Part shown: positions 6,509-9,005 of the stretch, piece after piece | How positions within the stretch are numbered: position 1 is the stretch's first letter | How the letters are laid out: every line of letters begins with the position of its first letter | DNA from: Paracoccaceae bacterium | GTDB taxonomy: Bacteria; Pseudomonadota; Alphaproteobacteria; Rhodobacterales; Rhodobacteraceae | Direction of reading: 5' to 3' | Length of the DNA stretch: 9,005 nucleotides | Assembly (NCBI GenBank): GCA_024644285.1 | Contig: JAHELH010000081.1 | Span: 1 to 9,005, forward strand | Position numbers and translations under genes: made by a program | The notes under the pieces: model-generated | Seen by the model: only the letters and a program-made list of their open reading frames with translations | Database searches by the model: none | What the model was told of the DNA's origin: nothing

Positions 6509-8800
6509 ATGGCCGGGACAGTGGACAGCGACCTTATCGATCTGAACGCAGCGCGGGCCATCGCCGAGGGACGGCACGGCGATCCGTTCGGCTTTCTTGG
6601 CCCGCAGGACCGAGGCGGGTCGCGCGTACTGACCGCCTTCGTGCCCGGCGCGACCCATGTCGCGGCGGTGAGCGGCAAGGCTGTACGCGCCGAATTGACG
6701 CCCGTGGCGGAAGTGCCCGGCATCTTCGTCGGCAAGATCGGCAAGGCGAAAGACTACCGGCTGGAATGCCGCAACGGCGACGCCCATTGGGCGATGGAGG
6801 ATCCCTACCGTTTCGGCCCGATCCTGGGCGAGATGGACGAGTACCTGCTTGGCGAGGGCACACACCGCCGCATCTGGGACACGCTGGGTGCGCATGTCAT
6901 CACCCACGAGGGCGCGACCGGCGTGCATTTCGCGGTCTGGGCGCCGAATGCCGAGCGCGTCTCGGTTGTTGGCGACTTCAATTTCTGGGACGGCCGCCGC
7001 AACCCGATGCGCCGGCGCGGTGCGACCGGGGTCTGGGAGATCTTCCTCCCCGGCCTCGGCGAAGGCTGCACCTACAAGTACGACATCCTCGGCCAGGGCG
7101 GCCGGCACCTGCCGATGAAGGCCGATCCGGTGGGCTTTGGCTCGGAACACCCGCCGGCGAATGCCAGTGTCGTGCGGTCCATCGAGGGCGCGAAATGGAC
7201 CGACGGCAAGTGGATGAAGGTGCGCGAGGCGGCGCACAAGATCGACGCCCCGATCTCGATCTACGAGGTTCACCTGGGCAGCTGGAAGCGCGCCGATGAC
7301 GGCCGGCGGCCGCTCTCCTACCACGAACTTGCGGGCGAGCTGATCGACTATGTGGCCGACATGGGGTTCACCCATATCGAGCTGATGCCGATCAGCGAAT
7401 ACCCCTTCGACGGCTCCTGGGGTTACCAGCCCATCGGCCTGTTCGCGCCGACCATCCGGCACGGCACGCCGGCCGAGTTCCGCGACTTCGTGCAGGCGGC
7501 GCACAAGAAGGGGCTGGGCGTCCTGCTGGACTGGGTGCCGGGGCATTTTCCCACCGACGCGCACGGGCTGGGCCGGTTCGACGGCACCGCGCTTTACGAG
7601 CACCAGGACCCGAAGGAGGGCTTCCACCAGGACTGGAACACCCTGATCTACAACTACGGCCGCGTCGAAGTCGCCAATTACTTGATCTCGAACGCGCTCT
7701 ACTGGCTTGAGGAATACCACATCGACGGGCTGCGGGTGGATGCCGTGGCCTCGATGCTGTACCGCGACTATTCCCGCGAGGAAGGCCAGTGGGTGCCCAA
7801 CATCCACGGCGGGCGCGAGAACCTCGAGGCCATCGCGCTATTGCAGAACATGAACGTCACCACCTATGGCGAGGTGCCGGGGATCATGACGGTGGCCGAG
7901 GAATCGACGGCCTTCGACGGCGTGTCACGCCCGGTCAGCAGTGGCGGCTTGGGCTTCGGGTTCAAGTGGAACATGGGCTGGATGAACGACACGCTCAGCT
8001 ACATTCAGAAGGACCCGGTCTACCGGAAGCACCATCATCACCAGCTGACCTTCTCGATCCATTACGCCTGGTCCGAGAATTACATCCTGCCGATCAGCCA
8101 CGACGAGGTGGTGCACGGCAAGGGCAGCATGATCGCCAAGATGCCGGGCGATGGCTGGGAGAAATTCGCCAACCTGCGCGCCTATTACGGCTACATGTGG
8201 ACGCATCCCGGCAAGAAGCTTTTGTTCATGGGCTGCGAATTCGCGCAAGGGGCCGAATGGAACCACAATGCCAGCCTGGACTGGCACCTGCTGGAACATG
8301 GCGGGCACAAGGGCGTGCAGAACCTGGTGCGCGATCTCAACCGGCTGCTGCGCGAGACACCGGCGCTTTACGTCAACGACACGAAGCCCGAGGGGTTCGA
8401 GTGGCTGGAGGCCAATGACGCGGCAAACTCGATCTACGCCTTCATCCGCCGCGGCGGTCCGAAGGATCCAGAGGTCGTCGTCGCGCTGAACATGACGCCG
8501 GTGGAACGCCGCGACTACCGGATCGGGCTGCCGAAGCCGGGGCGCTGGCGCGAGGCGATGAACACCGATGCCGATCTCTACGGCGGCGCGAACCGGGGCA
8601 ACCTGGGCGGCGTCACCGCAGAGGACGAGCCCTGGCACAACCAGTCCCACTCGGCGCCGGTCACGCTGCCGCCGCTCGCGGCGGTCATTCTGATCCACGA
8701 CGGCAGCGCGCCGAAATCAGAGAAGACCAAGGAGAAGGCCAAGAAGGCGCCCGCGAAAAAGGCCGCGGCGCGCTCTGCGAAATCGAAAAAAGATAATTGA
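6509..8800 (+). CDS. glgB: 1,4-alpha-glucan branching enzyme
   Basis: A 763-residue GH13 branching enzyme that moves alpha-1,4 glucan segments to alpha-1,6 positions during glycogen synthesis. Domains in order: an N-terminal N1 domain (about 1-125); a CBM48 module (about 135-230, GVHFAVWAPNAERVSVVGDFNFWD); the catalytic barrel with DWVPGHFP (Asp341), GLRVDAVASMLYRDY (nucleophile Asp411), VAEEST (acid/base Glu464) and SHDEVVHGK (Asp532); and a C-terminal beta domain ending PPLAAVILIHDG at 732. Spacing of the three catalytic residues equals that in E. coli GlgB (405, 458, 526). Beyond the usual end, residues 733-763 form a lysine/alanine-rich tail absent from E. coli GlgB. The ATG at 6509 is chosen because AGGGAG (6495-6500) precedes it by eight bases; the in-frame ATG at 6473 lies inside glgP. 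It follows glgP by 16 bp and precedes glgC by 17 bp, so co-transcription is likely. Confidence 0.97.
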   Translation: MAGTVDSDLIDLNAARAIAEGRHGDPFGFLGPQDRGGSRVLTAFVPGATHVAAVSGKAVRAELTPVAEVPGIFVGKIGKAKDYRLECRNGDAHWAMEDPYRFGPILGEMDEYLLGEGTHRRIWDTLGAHVITHEGATGVHFAVWAPNAERVSVVGDFNFWDGRRNPMRRRGATGVWEIFLPGLGEGCTYKYDILGQGGRHLPMKADPVGFGSEHPPANASVVRSIEGAKWTDGKWMKVREAAHKIDAPISIYEVHLGSWKRADDGRRPLSYHELAGELIDYVADMGFTHIELMPISEYPFDGSWGYQPIGLFAPTIRHGTPAEFRDFVQAAHKKGLGVLLDWVPGHFPTDAHGLGRFDGTALYEHQDPKEGFHQDWNTLIYNYGRVEVANYLISNALYWLEEYHIDGLRVDAVASMLYRDYSREEGQWVPNIHGGRENLEAIALLQNMNVTTYGEVPGIMTVAEESTAFDGVSRPVSSGGLGFGFKWNMGWMNDTLSYIQKDPVYRKHHHHQLTFSIHYAWSENYILPISHDEVVHGKGSMIAKMPGDGWEKFANLRAYYGYMWTHPGKKLLFMGCEFAQGAEWNHNASLDWHLLEHGGHKGVQNLVRDLNRLLRETPALYVNDTKPEGFEWLEANDAANSIYAFIRRGGPKDPEVVVALNMTPVERRDYRIGLPKPGRWREAMNTDADLYGGANRGNLGGVTAEDEPWHNQSHSAPVTLPPLAAVILIHDGSAPKSEKTKEKAKKAPAKKAAARSAKSKKDN

Positions 8801-8817
8801 GATCATGGGAGGATAAC

Positions 8818-9005
8818 ATGGCACCTTCGGCGAATACCCGGCTGTCAAGCCGCGCGATGGCATTCGTTCTTGCCGGCGGACGCGGCAGCCGTCTGAAGGA
8901 ATTGACCGACAATCGCGCCAAACCGGCCGTCTTTTTCGGCGGCAAGTCGCGGATCATCGATTTCGCGCTGTCGAACGCGCTGAATTCGGGCATCCGCAAG
9001 ATGGC
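8818..9005 (+). CDS. glgC: Glucose-1-phosphate adenylyltransferase (ADP-glucose pyrophosphorylase), N-terminal part
   Basis: The first 62 complete codons of a gene cut by the window edge. The translation contains AFVLAGGRGSRLKELTDNRA (15-34), the nucleotide-binding signature, then KPAVFFGG (35-42), SRIIDFALSNALNSGIRKM (44-62), all characteristic of bacterial GlgC. The enzyme makes ADP-glucose from ATP and glucose 1-phosphate, the committed step of glycogen synthesis. Lys35 aligns with the lysine of RAKPAV implicated in fructose 1,6-bisphosphate activation in E. coli GlgC, so hexose-phosphate control is expected but is inferred. GGGAGGA (8807-8813), four bases before the ATG, decides the start; an ATG at 8805 is out of frame and meets a stop after two codons. 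It is 17 bp behind glgB. Glycogen synthase (glgA) would be expected next, outside the window. Confidence 0.95.
   Translation, partial: MAPSANTRLSSRAMAFVLAGGRGSRLKELTDNRAKPAVFFGGKSRIIDFALSNALNSGIRKM

Noticed and set aside
6188..7807. 539-codon minus-strand open frame spanning the glgP-glgB junction
   Set aside because: Low-complexity Arg/Val/His-rich translation without family motifs, antisense to two clearly real genes.
8030..8041. Four consecutive histidines in GlgB (residues 508-511), resembling a tag
   Set aside because: A His-rich segment is usual at this place in branching enzymes, just before the LTF..Y..SENY..P.SHDEVVHGK block, so it is native.
8780..8800. Six-A run near the end of glgB as a programmed frameshift site
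   Set aside because: The run is not in the X_XXY_YYZ phase needed for a classical slip, and either alternative frame stops within a few codons without adding a meaningful product.
1..9005. Search for CRISPR arrays, insertion sequences, tRNA genes, attachment sites or defence genes
   Set aside because: No repeat-spacer pattern, terminal inverted repeats, transposase or RNA-gene signature was seen; nearly all the DNA is explained by metabolic genes.

Overview
The window is chromosomal, high-GC DNA (roughly two-thirds G+C by eye) with tightly packed carbohydrate-metabolism genes. Protein sequences and gene order (xylB-xylA, then glgP-glgB-glgC beside an alpha-glucosidase gene) fit an alphaproteobacterium, most likely of the Rhodobacteraceae (Rhodobacter/Paracoccus-like). 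That placement is inferred from protein style, not from a database search. No mobile element, CRISPR array, tRNA or rRNA is visible.

Layout. Positions 1-191 (minus strand) hold the first 63 codons of a GH13 alpha-glucosidase (AglA-like), transcribed out of the window. A 132-bp divergent intergenic region separates it from a plus-strand short-chain dehydrogenase (324-1091) that closely resembles the 3-hydroxyacyl-CoA dehydrogenase type-2 (HSD10) group. A hairpin and a good sigma70-like promoter follow. Then come xylB (xylulokinase, 1203-2651) and xylA (xylose isomerase, 2648-3955), overlapping by ATGA. A 134-bp gap carries a near-perfect LacI-family operator-like palindrome. After it lie glgP (glycogen phosphorylase, 4090-6492), glgB (branching enzyme, 6509-8800) and the first 62 complete codons of glgC (ADP-glucose pyrophosphorylase, 8818 to beyond 9005), with gaps of 16 and 17 bp.

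How the genes work together. XylA and XylB convert D-xylose to D-xylulose 5-phosphate for the pentose phosphate pathway. GlgC and GlgB (with a synthase presumably just downstream) build glycogen, and GlgP releases glucose 1-phosphate from it. The alpha-glucosidase would release glucose from imported alpha-glucosides. The window is thus a sugar-uptake and carbon-storage neighbourhood. I see no clear terminator between xylA and glgP, so read-through from the xyl promoter is possible, while the palindrome suggests separate, sugar-responsive control of the glg genes.

The genes are of well-known families and I found no undescribed system. The points most worth a second look are the operator upstream of glgP, a lysine/alanine-rich histone-H1-like tail on GlgB, and an in-frame 12-bp tandem duplication in xylB. 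All annotated reading frames are intact.
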